34,763 nucleotides of DNA from Psychromonas hadalis ATCC BAA-638 (lineage in GTDB: Bacteria > Pseudomonadota > Gammaproteobacteria > Enterobacterales > Psychromonadaceae), in contig NZ_ATUO01000021.1 of the NCBI RefSeq assembly GCF_000420245.1, positions 1 through 34,763 of the forward strand, read 5' to 3'. A program made the translations under genes and the position numbers. Positions 18,601 through 27,449 of this stretch are shown piece by piece. The notes under the pieces were generated by a model that did not search any database, had not been told where the DNA came from, and saw only the letters and a program-made list of their open reading frames with translations. Each line of letters opens with the position of its first letter. Position 1 is the first letter of the stretch.

Positions 18601-18957
18601 ATGCCAAGAGTAAAACGTGGTGTACAAGCGCGTGCACGTCATAAGAAAGTACTAAAACAAGCTAAAGGTTATTACGGAGCTCGTTCACGTGTTTATCGTG
18701 TAGCAGTTCAAGCAGTAACTAAAGCGGGTCAATACGCTTACCGTGACCGTCGTCAACGTAAACGTGTTTTCCGTCAACTATGGATTGCACGTATTAACGC
18801 TGCATCTCGTATTAGCGGTCTATCTTACAGCCGTTTCATCAATGGTCTTAAAAAGGCTTCTGTTGAAATCGATCGTAAGATCCTTGCTGATATCGCAGTA
18901 TTTGATAAAGCAACATTTGCTCATTTAGTTGAAGTAGCTAAAAAAGCACTTGCTTAA
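18601..18957 (+). CDS. rplT: 50S ribosomal protein L20
   Basis: Large-subunit assembly protein and known translational repressor of its operon. The 118-residue product is the standard length, starts [19 protein letters not shown] and has the conserved [20 protein letters not shown] segment (residues about 41-60). It begins 16 bp after rpmI, with AAGGAAT as ribosome site, and is followed by a strong terminator that ends the operon. Confidence 0.97.
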   Translation: MPRVKRGVQARARHKKVLKQAKGYYGARSRVYRVAVQAVTKAGQYAYRDRRQRKRVFRQLWIARINAASRISGLSYSRFINGLKKASVEIDRKILADIAVFDKATFAHLVEVAKKALA

Positions 18958-18982
18958 TCTTAACTGATAGCAAATAGATTTT

Positions 18983-19012
18983 AAAAGGAGACCTTGTGTC
19001 TCCTTTTTTTTT
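18983..19012 (+). terminator. Rho-independent terminator of thrS-infC-rpmI-rplT
   Basis: AAAAGGAGAC-CTTGT-GTCTCCTTTT hairpin followed by a run of Ts, 25 bp after the rplT stop. Confidence 0.93.
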
Positions 19013-19105
19013 ATCTATCTGTATCTTGTATTTTTATGTTATTTTTTATTAAATAACATAAAAATGCTGTTCCAGTTTCAATCCTCGTTATTATGGGTAA
19101 TTTAT

Positions 19106-20287
19106 ATGAATGAACTTTTCTCAAATCGAATCGCTGGTGTGCCTCCCTCTTTTATCCGTGAAATTTTAAAAGTCGCCGTTGATCCAGAAATTATCTCTTT
19201 TGCGGGCGGACTGCCTAATCGTGATCTTTTCCCTGTTGCTGCATTGCAAAAAGCAACTAATGATATCTTCGATGAAGATGGTAAAGATATTTTGCAATAC
19301 ACGGGCACTGAAGGTTATTTACCGTTGCGTGAAATGATTGTTGCAGACTATAAACGCAAAGGGCTCGATATTGATGTAGATGAAGTATTGATCACTAATG
19401 GTTCACAGCAGGGATTAGATCTTCTCGGTAAAGTATTACTTAACGAAGAAGATGAGGTGTTAATTGAAGAGCCGGGTTATTTAGGGGCTATTCAAGCCTT
19501 TGAAGTTTATCGTGCGAAGTTTATTTCCGTGCCAGTAGGGCAGGAAGGTATGGATATTACCTCCCTGAAAGAGGCATTAATAACCAGCAAAGCGAAGCTG
19601 ATGTATACCGTGCCAAACTTCCAAAATCCATCAGGTATCTCCTACAGCAATGAGAATCGCCAAGCAGTAGCAGATTGTTTACGTGAAACAAAAACCCTGT
19701 TAATTGAAGATAACCCTTATGGTGATTTGCGTTTTTCAGGTGAGAATAAGGTCTCTTTTAAAACCTTATTACCTGAGCAAACGATTCTTCTAGGCTCATT
19801 CTCAAAGATTATTGTGCCATCATTTCGTCTAGGTTGGATTGTTGCACCTTGGGTATTAATGGAAAAATTAGTCATTGCAAAGCAAGCCGCCGATCTACAC
19901 TCTAACTACTTTTGTCAGCGAGTTTTACACCGTTTCTTAAAAGATAATGACTTGCAAGCGCATATCGAAAAAATCATTTCGGTATACGGCAAACAGAAAT
20001 TAGTGATGGAAGCTGCCATTAAACGTTGTTTCCCCAAGGAGGTGACTTATCTTAATCCTGAAGGTGGCATGTTTCTTTGGGTAACACTGCCTGAGTCTTT
20101 ATCGGCTACGGAGTTATTTGATAAAGCGATTGAACAAAAAGTAGCATTTGTACCGGGCGACCCTTTCTATGTTTCTAAACGTGGTCTGAATACGTTGCGC
20201 TTAAACTTCTCAAGTGTTGATCCTGATGTGATTAATGAGGGAATTGAACGTTTAGGTAAAGTGTTATATGAGATGCTAGAAAAATAG
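19106..20287 (+). CDS. PLP-dependent aminotransferase, class I/II fold
   Basis: Likely transaminase of the 2-aminoadipate/aromatic aminotransferase type (fold type I). The 393-residue product has the family N-terminal SFAGGLPNRDLFP (residues 31-43), TNGSQQGLD (97-105) for cofactor binding, NFQNPSGISYS (171-181), the PLP ring-nitrogen Asp202 in IEDNPYGDL and the Schiff-base Lys234 in GSFSKIIVPSFRLGW. It lacks the N-terminal GntR domain of MocR regulators, so it is an enzyme alone. The frame is open 14 codons further upstream, but MNELFSNRIAGVPPS is the natural start. The substrate cannot be read from the sequence. It is monocistronic, between two terminators. Confidence 0.85.
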   Translation: MNELFSNRIAGVPPSFIREILKVAVDPEIISFAGGLPNRDLFPVAALQKATNDIFDEDGKDILQYTGTEGYLPLREMIVADYKRKGLDIDVDEVLITNGSQQGLDLLGKVLLNEEDEVLIEEPGYLGAIQAFEVYRAKFISVPVGQEGMDITSLKEALITSKAKLMYTVPNFQNPSGISYSNENRQAVADCLRETKTLLIEDNPYGDLRFSGENKVSFKTLLPEQTILLGSFSKIIVPSFRLGWIVAPWVLMEKLVIAKQAADLHSNYFCQRVLHRFLKDNDLQAHIEKIISVYGKQKLVMEAAIKRCFPKEVTYLNPEGGMFLWVTLPESLSATELFDKAIEQKVAFVPGDPFYVSKRGLNTLRLNFSSVDPDVINEGIERLGKVLYEMLEK

Positions 20288-20310
20288 TTTTTTCAAACTC
20301 ATAAGCCATA

Positions 20311-20338
20311 AAAAGCCAATCATTTGATTGGCTTTTTT
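20311..20338 (+). terminator. Rho-independent terminator after the aminotransferase gene
   Basis: AAAAGCCAATCA and TGATTGGCTTTT form a 12-pair stem with a minimal TT loop, followed by Ts. Confidence 0.93.
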
Positions 20339-20408
20339 GTTTTTAATCAAAGTGTAAAGTGTGATCTCTATTACTATCCTCCATAGAAATTAATTAATGG
20401 AGAGAGAG

Positions 20409-21344
20409 ATGACAACTGTTGATCTATCAACAAATATTGCAGGTGTAGCACTTAAGAGTTACTTAATGAATGCATCTGGCCCTAAATGCACCACGTGGGA
20501 AGAACTTGAAGTGGTTGCTCAGTCTGCATCTTCTGCAATAATGACGAAATCGTGTACCATGGAATACCGAGAAGGGAATCCTGAGCCTCGTTATAGTGAT
20601 TTGCCACTGGGATCTATTCAATCCATGGGGTTACCAAATTTAGGTTACAAAGCCTACCTTGAGATGGTGCCTCGTTTAAAAGCACTTGGAAAGCCGGTTA
20701 TTGTCAGTATTTCAGGGTTTAGTATTAAAGAGAATATTGAGATGGTCAGTGCATTTCAAAAAAGTGATGTTGATTTAATCGAAGTTAACTTTTCATGCCC
20801 TAATATTCCCGGCAAAGCACAAGTCGCTTATGATTTTGAACAAGTAGAATCTGCGTTAGCTGCATTAACGGTGCTAGGTGATAAACCCATCGGCATTAAG
20901 CTTGCTCCCTATTTTGACATGTCACACTTTATTGCCATGGCAACTATCTTAAACAAATTCCCCGTTAAATTTATTACCTGTGTGAATTCTATCGGTAATA
21001 CTTTGATCATTGATCCTGAAACAGAGAGTCCAATCATCAAACCGAAAGGGGGCTTTGGTGGGTTATGTGGTGATTATATTAAACCGGTTGGTCTTGCTAA
21101 TGTACGTGCATTCCGTGAATTACTGGATGACGATGTACAGATTATCGGTGTGGGTGGGATTAAAAATGGTGTCGATGCCTTTGAATACCTACTCGCAGGT
21201 GCTGATGCGGTGCAGATAGCAACCTGTTTTGAAAAAGAAGGTGAAGGTTGCTTTAAACGTATCGAAGATGAGTTAACCGCCTTTATGGTGAAAAAAGGTT
21301 ATACACAACTCAGTGATGCTAAAAACAAATTAAAACCTCTATAA
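20409..21344 (+). CDS. Dihydroorotate dehydrogenase, class 1A
   Basis: Oxidises dihydroorotate to orotate in pyrimidine synthesis; class 1A enzymes are soluble, FMN-containing and use fumarate. The 311-residue product has the same length as Lactococcus lactis PyrDA and shares its landmarks: FMN-site NASGPKCTTWEEL (21-33), TKSCTMEYREGNPEPRY, LGSIQSMGLPNLG (68-80), catalytic-base Cys130 in NFSCPNIPGK, VNSIGNT, KPKGGFGGLCG and the phosphate-binding VGGIKNG...ATCFEKEG. The membrane-targeting N-terminus of class 2 PyrD is absent. GGAGAGAGAG lies before the ATG at 20409, which excludes the ATG at 20397 that overlaps it. Class 2 PyrD is the norm in gammaproteobacteria, so this may be transferred or additional. 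Confidence 0.93.
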   Translation: MTTVDLSTNIAGVALKSYLMNASGPKCTTWEELEVVAQSASSAIMTKSCTMEYREGNPEPRYSDLPLGSIQSMGLPNLGYKAYLEMVPRLKALGKPVIVSISGFSIKENIEMVSAFQKSDVDLIEVNFSCPNIPGKAQVAYDFEQVESALAALTVLGDKPIGIKLAPYFDMSHFIAMATILNKFPVKFITCVNSIGNTLIIDPETESPIIKPKGGFGGLCGDYIKPVGLANVRAFRELLDDDVQIIGVGGIKNGVDAFEYLLAGADAVQIATCFEKEGEGCFKRIEDELTAFMVKKGYTQLSDAKNKLKPL

Positions 21345-21368
21345 CGTAATATTCCAATAAGATGACAG

Positions 21369-21402
21369 TTGTAATATAACTGTCACACAAGCGCAATATA
21401 CT
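21369..21402 (+). promoter_or_regulatory. Pho box and -10 of the pst operon
   Basis: TTGTAATATAACTGTCAC (21369-21386) matches the 18-bp PhoB box consensus at 16 positions by eye. TATACT (21397-21402) follows after 10 bases, the usual place for a -10 in PhoB-activated promoters that lack a good -35. TGACAGTT...AACTGTCA also forms a perfect inverted repeat here. PhoB control of the operon is inferred. Confidence 0.75.
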
Positions 21403-21431
21403 CCCAGCATCAATAATGTTGGAGAATTTTA

Positions 21432-23657
21432 ATGCACAGTGATTTATCAAACCGATTACGCGCAGATAAAAAGCGCGTAATTAAAGATAAGTTGGTTAAA
21501 TACAGTATCACGAGTGGTGGCGCGTTAGTCCTTGTCACTCTGTTACTTATCTTTGGTTACCTACTTTATGTTGTATTACCTATTTTTGCCCCGGTTACCA
21601 TTGAAGTTGAGAGGCAATTCACACAGGTTAAACAGGAGAAAATTTTAGCATTGGGGCTTGATGAGCAGAACGATATTAGCTATCAAATCAATGACCAAGG
21701 CGAGCTTTCTTTTTACTCATTACGCGAACATGACTTAGGAGAGTTATTACTGAGTCAATCTATCCTTAAAAATCACTCTGCTTTTGCTCAATCAGCGCCA
21801 AGTAGCAATAGTTATCTATTTGCTAATGAGCAGGGGCAAGTTACGCTCTTTAAAGCTGAATTTACAACTAGTTACCCTAATGATAAACGCCTGATCACCC
21901 CTAAAATCAGCTATCCATTAGGTAAATCATTAATAGAACTCGATGCGCAGGGAAAAGCCATCACAGCGATCAGTTTTGAGCTTTCAGACGAGAGCGGTGC
22001 AATTGCGGCGGTGACCAGTGATAATCGTGGTTTCTATCTTCTATTAACCGCCACCGAAGATATGATGACCGAAGATATCGTGTGGGAGCAGGAGCTTGTT
22101 GAGTTACCTTCACTGCCAAATAATGTTTCACAAATGTTATTAAGTCCTGATCTAAACAACCTCTTTGTCCGTTCACAAGATGATCTATTGGTTTACGATG
22201 TTTCTGATATTAATAATATTCGTATTAAGTCCGCATTGCCCATTAATGCACTGAATAGCCATGTTACGACCATGGCACTATTAACGGGTGCAAGTTCGTT
22301 GATGGTTGCAAATGAAAATGGCGTGATAAGCCAGTGGTTTGAAGTATTGAAAGATAACAAACGCACGCTCACTTTTATTCGTGATTTTAGTGCACAAGAA
22401 AGCGTTGTTTCACTGGTGCCAGAATACTTTCGTAAAAGCTTTTTAACCACCGATGAACAAGGCATGCTTTCACTTTTTCATGCGACAGGTGAAACACAAT
22501 TATTACATGAGAAAATAAGTGAAAATGAAACACTCTCCGTCGCATTTTCCCCTCGTGCTAATGCATTACTTATTATCGATGGGAAACAGGTTAAACTGTT
22601 TAAACTTGATAATGAACATCCTGAGATAACATGGTCTTCATTGTGGCAAGAAGTTTGGTATGAAGGTTATCCTGAGCCGAAATACCTGTGGCAATCAACC
22701 TCTGCTAGCGATGATTTTGAAGCGAAGATGAGCCTTGTGCCTATCTCTTTTGGTACCATTAAAGCCGCTTTTTATGCGATGTTATTTGCAGTGCCAATCG
22801 CGATTTCAGGGGCTATCTACACCGCTTATTTCATGTCTCCCTCGATCCGCTCTTATGTAAAACCTACCGTTGAAATAATGGAAGCATTGCCGACGGTCAT
22901 ATTAGGTTTCCTTGCTGGACTTTGGCTTGCACCGCTGATTGAGAATCAACTGCCGGGTATTATTTTACTCTTGATAAGCTTACCACTGAGTATTTTAGTC
23001 ACCGCCATGTTATGGACAACGTTACCTAAAAAAATCAGAGAAAGTATTCCAGAGGGGATTCATCCACTGATTTTATTGCCGGTGTTGTTATTAACGGGTT
23101 ATCTCTCCATGAGTTTTAGTGACACGTTGGAATTGTGGTTATTTAATGGTGATACACGTATGTATCTGACCAATGAATTAGGGATTAATTTTGATCAACG
23201 TAACTCCTTAATTGTTGGTATTGCGATGGGGTTTGCCGTTATTCCTACGATTTATACTATTGCTGAAGATGCAATATTCAGTGTGCCAAGAAGTTTAACC
23301 ATGGGCTCACTGGCATTGGGTGCGACACCTTGGCAAACCTTAGCAAAAGTGGTTATTTTAACGGCAAGTCCTGGCATATTTTCAGCCGTGATGATGGGCA
23401 CCGGACGTGCTGTGGGTGAAACGATGATTGTATTGATGGCAACAGGTAATACGCCGATCATGGATTGGAACATCTTTGAAGGGATGCGCTCATTGTCAGC
23501 CAATATCGCGGTTGAGATGCCTGAGTCTGAAGTGGGAAGTTCACATTATCGTGTGCTATTTTTAGCCGCCTTCGTACTGTTTATTTTCACTTTTATCTTT
23601 AATACTTTGGCTGAACTAGTACGCCAGCGTTTACGTGAAAAATATTCAAGCCTGTAG
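21432..23657 (+). CDS. pstC: Phosphate ABC transporter permease PstC (large form)
   Basis: Inner-membrane permease of the high-affinity phosphate importer. At 741 residues it is far longer than E. coli PstC (319). One membrane segment (about residues 29-55) is followed by a large extracytoplasmic domain of about 380 residues with beta-propeller-like, WD40-type repeats, then the permease core (from about 440) with several membrane segments. The core carries the EAA-type loop SLALGATPWQTLAKVVILTASPGI (about 624-647), which contacts PstB. A long PstC/PstA pair is known from other marine gammaproteobacteria. A GGAGAA ribosome site and Pho box lie upstream. A 97-bp mobile element separates it from pstA. 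Confidence 0.92.
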   Translation: MHSDLSNRLRADKKRVIKDKLVKYSITSGGALVLVTLLLIFGYLLYVVLPIFAPVTIEVERQFTQVKQEKILALGLDEQNDISYQINDQGELSFYSLREHDLGELLLSQSILKNHSAFAQSAPSSNSYLFANEQGQVTLFKAEFTTSYPNDKRLITPKISYPLGKSLIELDAQGKAITAISFELSDESGAIAAVTSDNRGFYLLLTATEDMMTEDIVWEQELVELPSLPNNVSQMLLSPDLNNLFVRSQDDLLVYDVSDINNIRIKSALPINALNSHVTTMALLTGASSLMVANENGVISQWFEVLKDNKRTLTFIRDFSAQESVVSLVPEYFRKSFLTTDEQGMLSLFHATGETQLLHEKISENETLSVAFSPRANALLIIDGKQVKLFKLDNEHPEITWSSLWQEVWYEGYPEPKYLWQSTSASDDFEAKMSLVPISFGTIKAAFYAMLFAVPIAISGAIYTAYFMSPSIRSYVKPTVEIMEALPTVILGFLAGLWLAPLIENQLPGIILLLISLPLSILVTAMLWTTLPKKIRESIPEGIHPLILLPVLLLTGYLSMSFSDTLELWLFNGDTRMYLTNELGINFDQRNSLIVGIAMGFAVIPTIYTIAEDAIFSVPRSLTMGSLALGATPWQTLAKVVILTASPGIFSAVMMGTGRAVGETMIVLMATGNTPIMDWNIFEGMRSLSANIAVEMPESEVGSSHYRVLFLAAFVLFIFTFIFNTLAELVRQRLREKYSSL

Positions 23658-23677
23658 TTAATAAAATAATATCTAAG

Positions 23678-23774
23678 GGTCGGCTTCAAAATTATTTGCG
23701 CTTTTGTTTTCAAAATAACCAGTCATTTCAGGATTGTTGAAAATAATTTAGCGCAAGTTATTGTGTAACGACTC
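23678..23774 (+). repeat. 97-bp hairpin MITE, copy 1 (between pstC and pstA)
   Basis: Begins GGTCGGCTTCAAAATTA and ends GTTATTGTGTAACGACTC. It aligns without gaps to the copy at 29266-29362 (read on the other strand), 82 of 97 bases identical by eye. Its ends are imperfect inverted repeats and most of its length can pair with itself. Flanks CTAAG (23673-23677) and CTGAG (23775-23779) look like a slightly diverged 5-bp target duplication. It ends 22 bp before the pstA ATG. Confidence 0.85.
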
Positions 23775-23796
23775 CTGAGTGCTAATAGGAAAATTT

Positions 23797-25455
23797 ATGA
23801 ATAAGTGGTTTAAATCGGGTACACCTTGGATCTGGATGACCGGTGGTGCAGTCAGTATCAGTCTGATCATGGTCATTGGTCTGTTTATCTTAATTGGTTG
23901 GCGAGGGCTTAGTTTTTTCTGGCCCGCAACGGTCTATGAATTTGACATGGTTGATAAGCAGGGCAATCACATGAATGTGATTGGTGAAATTTATGACACC
24001 GAAATAGTGCAAAAACAGCAACTCATTGAGGCGGGTATTACCGGTCTTGAAGATAAAGGTGATACGTTAGAGCGTTATCTGATCAAAATTGGTAATCGTG
24101 AGTATGTTGACTTAGATTTTCAGTGGATTTTAGAAACAGTGATCACTGAGAAACACATCCCTGATAATATCGTGGTATTAGAGCGCACCAAAAATGGTAA
24201 TTTTTATGGGTATATTAAAGCGATTCAAGAAAATGGTGTGGCGTTAACATTGACCCAAACAGAGCTAGAAACAGAGCTCGCTTCACGTCTTTCAATAACG
24301 CAGGCACTAAAAGATAAAGAGCATGCACTATTAAAAGGTGATATTGGGCGTATTAACTTTGACCTAGAAAAAATTCGACTTAAAAAACGTAAATTAGATC
24401 TAGATGGTCTGTTGACGACTGAAAAAATCACTGATTTTGAAAATCAGAGCCAGTTATTACGTGATGAATACCTATCACTTGAAACACAATTGTTTGATTA
24501 CCGTAAACAAGCATTGCGTGATAGCGTGGTGATCACTGATATGACGGGACGTGATGTGGTGATGCCTATCGCCACCGTGTTGGATTTTTATCTGCCCAAT
24601 AAGATGAGTTTTATTGAAAAAGTAGGGCACTGGTTTCATCAAACTGGAAAATTTGTTAGTGACGACCCTCGTGAAGCCAATACCGAAGGGGGCGTATTTC
24701 CCGCTATCTTTGGTACGGTCTTTATGGTCATGTTAATGGCAGTGATTGTGACGCCTTTTGGTGTGGTGGCTGCTATCTATCTGCACGAATATGCGCCGAA
24801 GAACAACCTCACTAAGTTTATTCGTATTGCCGTTATTAACCTTGCGGGTGTACCTTCGATTGTTTATGGGGTATTTGGTTTAGGTTTCTTTGTGTATATT
24901 GTCGGTGGCAGTATTGACCAACTTTTATACCCAGAAGCATTACCTTCACCTACGTTTGGGTCACCGGGTGTTTTATGGTCGGCATTAACACTGGCGATAT
25001 TAACCCTACCTGTTGTTATTGTATCAACAGAGGAAGGGCTGAGTCGTATTCCAAGTGCACTTCGTGAAGGATCGCTAGCATTGGGTGCAACAAAATCTGA
25101 AACGCTGTGGCGCATTATTGTGCCAATGGCAAGCCCTGCCATTATGACCGGACTTATTTTAGCGGTTGCACGTGCAGCAGGTGAAGTGGCGCCTTTGATG
25201 CTTGTTGGGGTTGTTAAAATGGCACCGACGTTGCCTGTTGATGGTAACTTTCCTTATCTGCATCTTGAGCGTAAATTTATGCACTTAGGTTTTCATATTT
25301 ATGATGTTGGTTTTCAAAGCCCGAATGTTGAAGCTGCACGACCATTAGTTTACGCGACCTCATTTTTATTGGTGACCGTGATTATCGGTCTCAACTTAGC
25401 GGCTATCGCGATCCGTAATAATTTACGTGAAAAGTACCGCTCACTAGAGCATTAA
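23797..25455 (+). CDS. pstA: Phosphate ABC transporter permease PstA (large form)
   Basis: Second permease of the phosphate importer. The 552-residue product exceeds E. coli PstA (296). An N-terminal membrane segment (about 12-38) is followed by about 250 residues of extracytoplasmic sequence with a helical, probably coiled-coil stretch (about 160-240, rich in Glu, Lys and Leu). The permease core then starts at about 300 (FPAIFGTVFMVMLMAVIVTPFG). The EAA loop is PSALREGSLALGATKSETLW. The ATG at 23797 was chosen over an upstream GTG at 23779 because TAGGAAAA precedes it and the GTG lies at the edge of the mobile-element target duplication. Confidence 0.93.
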   Translation: MNKWFKSGTPWIWMTGGAVSISLIMVIGLFILIGWRGLSFFWPATVYEFDMVDKQGNHMNVIGEIYDTEIVQKQQLIEAGITGLEDKGDTLERYLIKIGNREYVDLDFQWILETVITEKHIPDNIVVLERTKNGNFYGYIKAIQENGVALTLTQTELETELASRLSITQALKDKEHALLKGDIGRINFDLEKIRLKKRKLDLDGLLTTEKITDFENQSQLLRDEYLSLETQLFDYRKQALRDSVVITDMTGRDVVMPIATVLDFYLPNKMSFIEKVGHWFHQTGKFVSDDPREANTEGGVFPAIFGTVFMVMLMAVIVTPFGVVAAIYLHEYAPKNNLTKFIRIAVINLAGVPSIVYGVFGLGFFVYIVGGSIDQLLYPEALPSPTFGSPGVLWSALTLAILTLPVVIVSTEEGLSRIPSALREGSLALGATKSETLWRIIVPMASPAIMTGLILAVARAAGEVAPLMLVGVVKMAPTLPVDGNFPYLHLERKFMHLGFHIYDVGFQSPNVEAARPLVYATSFLLVTVIIGLNLAAIAIRNNLREKYRSLEH

Positions 25456-25500
25456 TAAAACTAAGTCACAAAATGTAGAATTTTAAAGTAGGAAAAGAAA

Positions 25501-26313
25501 ATGATCACATTACCAAAATCAACAACAGAAGCAGATGTTTTAACGCATCTTAGCGCAGATAAAACGGCCCTAGAGATAAAAAACTTAAATCTTTATTACG
25601 GTGATAAACAAGCACTGTTTGATATTTCAATGAAGATACCTAAGGGGAAAGTGACCGCCTTTATCGGTCCATCGGGTTGTGGTAAATCAACACTCTTGCG
25701 TTGCATCAATCGCATGAATGATTTGGTTGATATCTGTCGAGTAGATGGCACCATTGAATTACAAGGCACAAATATTTATGAAAAATCGGTCGATGTGGCA
25801 TCACTTCGTCGCCGTGTGGGCATGGTATTTCAACGACCGAACCCTTTCCCAAAATCTATCTACGAAAATGTGGTTTATGGTTTACGTTTACAAGGAATAA
25901 AAGATAGGCGTGTACTCGATGAAGCAGCAGAAACATCACTGCGCAGTGCTGCCCTTTGGAATGAGGTAAAAGATCGTCTACATGATAACGCCTTTGGACT
26001 TTCTGGTGGTCAGCAACAACGTTTAGTGATTGCACGTGCCGTGGCGATTGGCCCTGAGGTTTTATTATTAGATGAGCCGACTTCAGCGCTTGACCCTATC
26101 TCTACGTTAACCATTGAAGAGTTGATCACTGAGCTTAAAGAGAAGTTTACTGTGGTTATTGTCACGCACAATATGCAACAAGCCGCCCGTGTGTCTGATC
26201 AAACTGCCTTTATGTACATGGGGAAATTAATTGAGTATACAGATACCAATACCTTGTTTACTGCCCCCAAAGAGAAGCAAACAGAAGACTATATAACAGG
26301 CCGTTACGGCTAG
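25501..26313 (+). CDS. pstB: Phosphate ABC transporter ATP-binding protein
   Basis: ATPase that powers phosphate import through PstC and PstA. The 270-residue product has Walker [10 protein letters not shown] (about 56-64), the Q-loop in FQRPNPFP, the ABC signature LSGGQQQR (about 160-167), Walker [14 protein letters not shown] (about 180-192) and the switch His in [10 protein letters not shown]. The N-terminal 20 residues are an extension of low conservation. It starts 45 bp after pstA with AGGAAAAG as ribosome site. No pstS lies in the operon, so the periplasmic binding protein must be encoded elsewhere. Confidence 0.96.
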   Translation: MITLPKSTTEADVLTHLSADKTALEIKNLNLYYGDKQALFDISMKIPKGKVTAFIGPSGCGKSTLLRCINRMNDLVDICRVDGTIELQGTNIYEKSVDVASLRRRVGMVFQRPNPFPKSIYENVVYGLRLQGIKDRRVLDEAAETSLRSAALWNEVKDRLHDNAFGLSGGQQQRLVIARAVAIGPEVLLLDEPTSALDPISTLTIEELITELKEKFTVVIVTHNMQQAARVSDQTAFMYMGKLIEYTDTNTLFTAPKEKQTEDYITGRYG

Positions 26314-26319
26314 TTGCGC

Positions 26320-26493
26320 GTAACTATTCAGGTCGTCGCCATTTACGCCTATTTCATCGTTGAAAAATGCTCATTTAGGCAAGCTAAACTGCGCTTTTTC
26401 GCCTTGAACTGATCATAAATGGCTTAGCCCTGAACACTTACAGTCTATTTTGTATAAAAACATCTTCTATTTTAGGAGGTGCAGAATTGTTAC
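26320..26493 (+). repeat. GTAACTACTCAG-family element, copy A (between pstB and phoU)
   Basis: A 174-bp element starting GTAACTATTCAGGTCG and ending in a decayed GCAGAATTGTTAC. It matches copy B (29157-29430, reversed) end to end once B's nested insertion is removed, including GAAAAATGCTCATTTA, CTGCGCTTTTTCGCCTTGAA and ATGGCTTAGCCCTGA. At 26384-26388 it carries a single CTAAA, the empty site that is duplicated around the insertion in copy B. It starts six bases after the pstB stop and supplies most of the phoU leader. Confidence 0.85.
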
Positions 26494-26522
26494 CAAAAAG
26501 AATGAGTAAAAGGAAAAATATA

Positions 26523-27230
26523 ATGGAAGCATTAAATCTTAATCGCCATATTTCAGGGCAGTTTAATAATGAATTAGAAAGCGTACGTAACCAAGTGATG
26601 CAAATGGGGGGCTTGATTGAACAGCAACTGAGTGATGTGCTGGTTGCAATGGCTGATAATAATGTCGAATTAGCACGACAAGTGATCATAAGAGATAAAG
26701 AAGTTAACCAGTTTGAGTCTAATGTTGACCAAGAGTGTTCGCGTATTATTGCTAAACGCCAGCCTGCTGCCAGTGATTTACGCCTTATATTAACCATTAT
26801 GAAGAGTATCACTGAGCTTGAACGTATTGGTGATGGTGTTGCAGGTATTGCCTCAATGGTGATTGAGAATCATGGCAAAGAGGTGCCTTCTTTAATTGGC
26901 CTTGAAAATATGGGGCAGATTGTGTTGAAGATGTTACATAACGCACTGGATGCTTTTACGCGTCTTGATCTCAAAGCGGCTATTGCGATTCATAATGAAG
27001 ATAAAAAAGTAAATCGTCAGTACGAAAGTATCTTACGTGAATTGATGACCTTTATGATGGAAGATCCTCGCTCTATTCCCTTTGTATTAAAAGTACTTGC
27101 CTCGGCACACTCTATTGAACGAATAGGGGATCGTTGTCAAAATTTATGTGAGCAAATTGTATATTTAGTCAAAGGAGTGGATGTACGTCATGCAACCGAG
27201 GAGGAGATCAACTCGCTGTTAGTGGACTGA
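26523..27230 (+). CDS. phoU: Phosphate signalling regulator PhoU
   Basis: Cytosolic helical-bundle protein that links the Pst transporter to the PhoR/PhoB pair and keeps the Pho regulon off in high phosphate. The 235-residue product (E. coli 241) contains two PhoU repeats, each with the E/D-x-x-x-D-x-x-E/N metal-type motifs (VIIRDKEVNQFESNVD and AIHNEDKKVNRQYE) and ERIGD motifs near residues 95 and 200. ATG at 26523 was chosen because AAAAGGAAA precedes it and MEALNLNRHISGQFN matches the family start. It closes the pst operon, but a repeat element separates it from pstB. Confidence 0.95.
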   Translation: MEALNLNRHISGQFNNELESVRNQVMQMGGLIEQQLSDVLVAMADNNVELARQVIIRDKEVNQFESNVDQECSRIIAKRQPAASDLRLILTIMKSITELERIGDGVAGIASMVIENHGKEVPSLIGLENMGQIVLKMLHNALDAFTRLDLKAAIAIHNEDKKVNRQYESILRELMTFMMEDPRSIPFVLKVLASAHSIERIGDRCQNLCEQIVYLVKGVDVRHATEEEINSLLVD

Positions 27231-27397
27231 TGTTAATTATTTGATCTATTTCAGCTGTTTTGATGTTTTTTTAATTTCATTAAAAATTCTAAATTCGCAG
27301 TGCGGATAATCGAGGGCTAATTAGCGGCAAATGCAGGCTAGCTCTCGTTTCAAGCGACTATTACACCAGAAAATAAGTTACTTTTTTAATCAACTGT

Positions 27398-27406
27398 TGT
27401 TATAAT
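27398..27406 (+). promoter_or_regulatory. Extended -10 promoter ahead of the DUF4124-type gene
   Basis: TGTTATAAT is a perfect extended -10 (TGn-TATAAT). The -35 region 17 bp upstream (TTACTT) is poor, as is usual for this promoter class. It lies about 43 bp before the ATG at 27450. Confidence 0.6.
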
Positions 27407-27449
27407 TCTCGGAATAGGCAAGAGAACTTAAATTTCAGGGACTGAAAAA

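Noticed and set aside
20397-20408. Upstream ATG as start of the dihydroorotate dehydrogenase
   Set aside because: It overlaps the GGAGAGAGAG ribosome site of the next ATG and would exceed the 311-residue family length.
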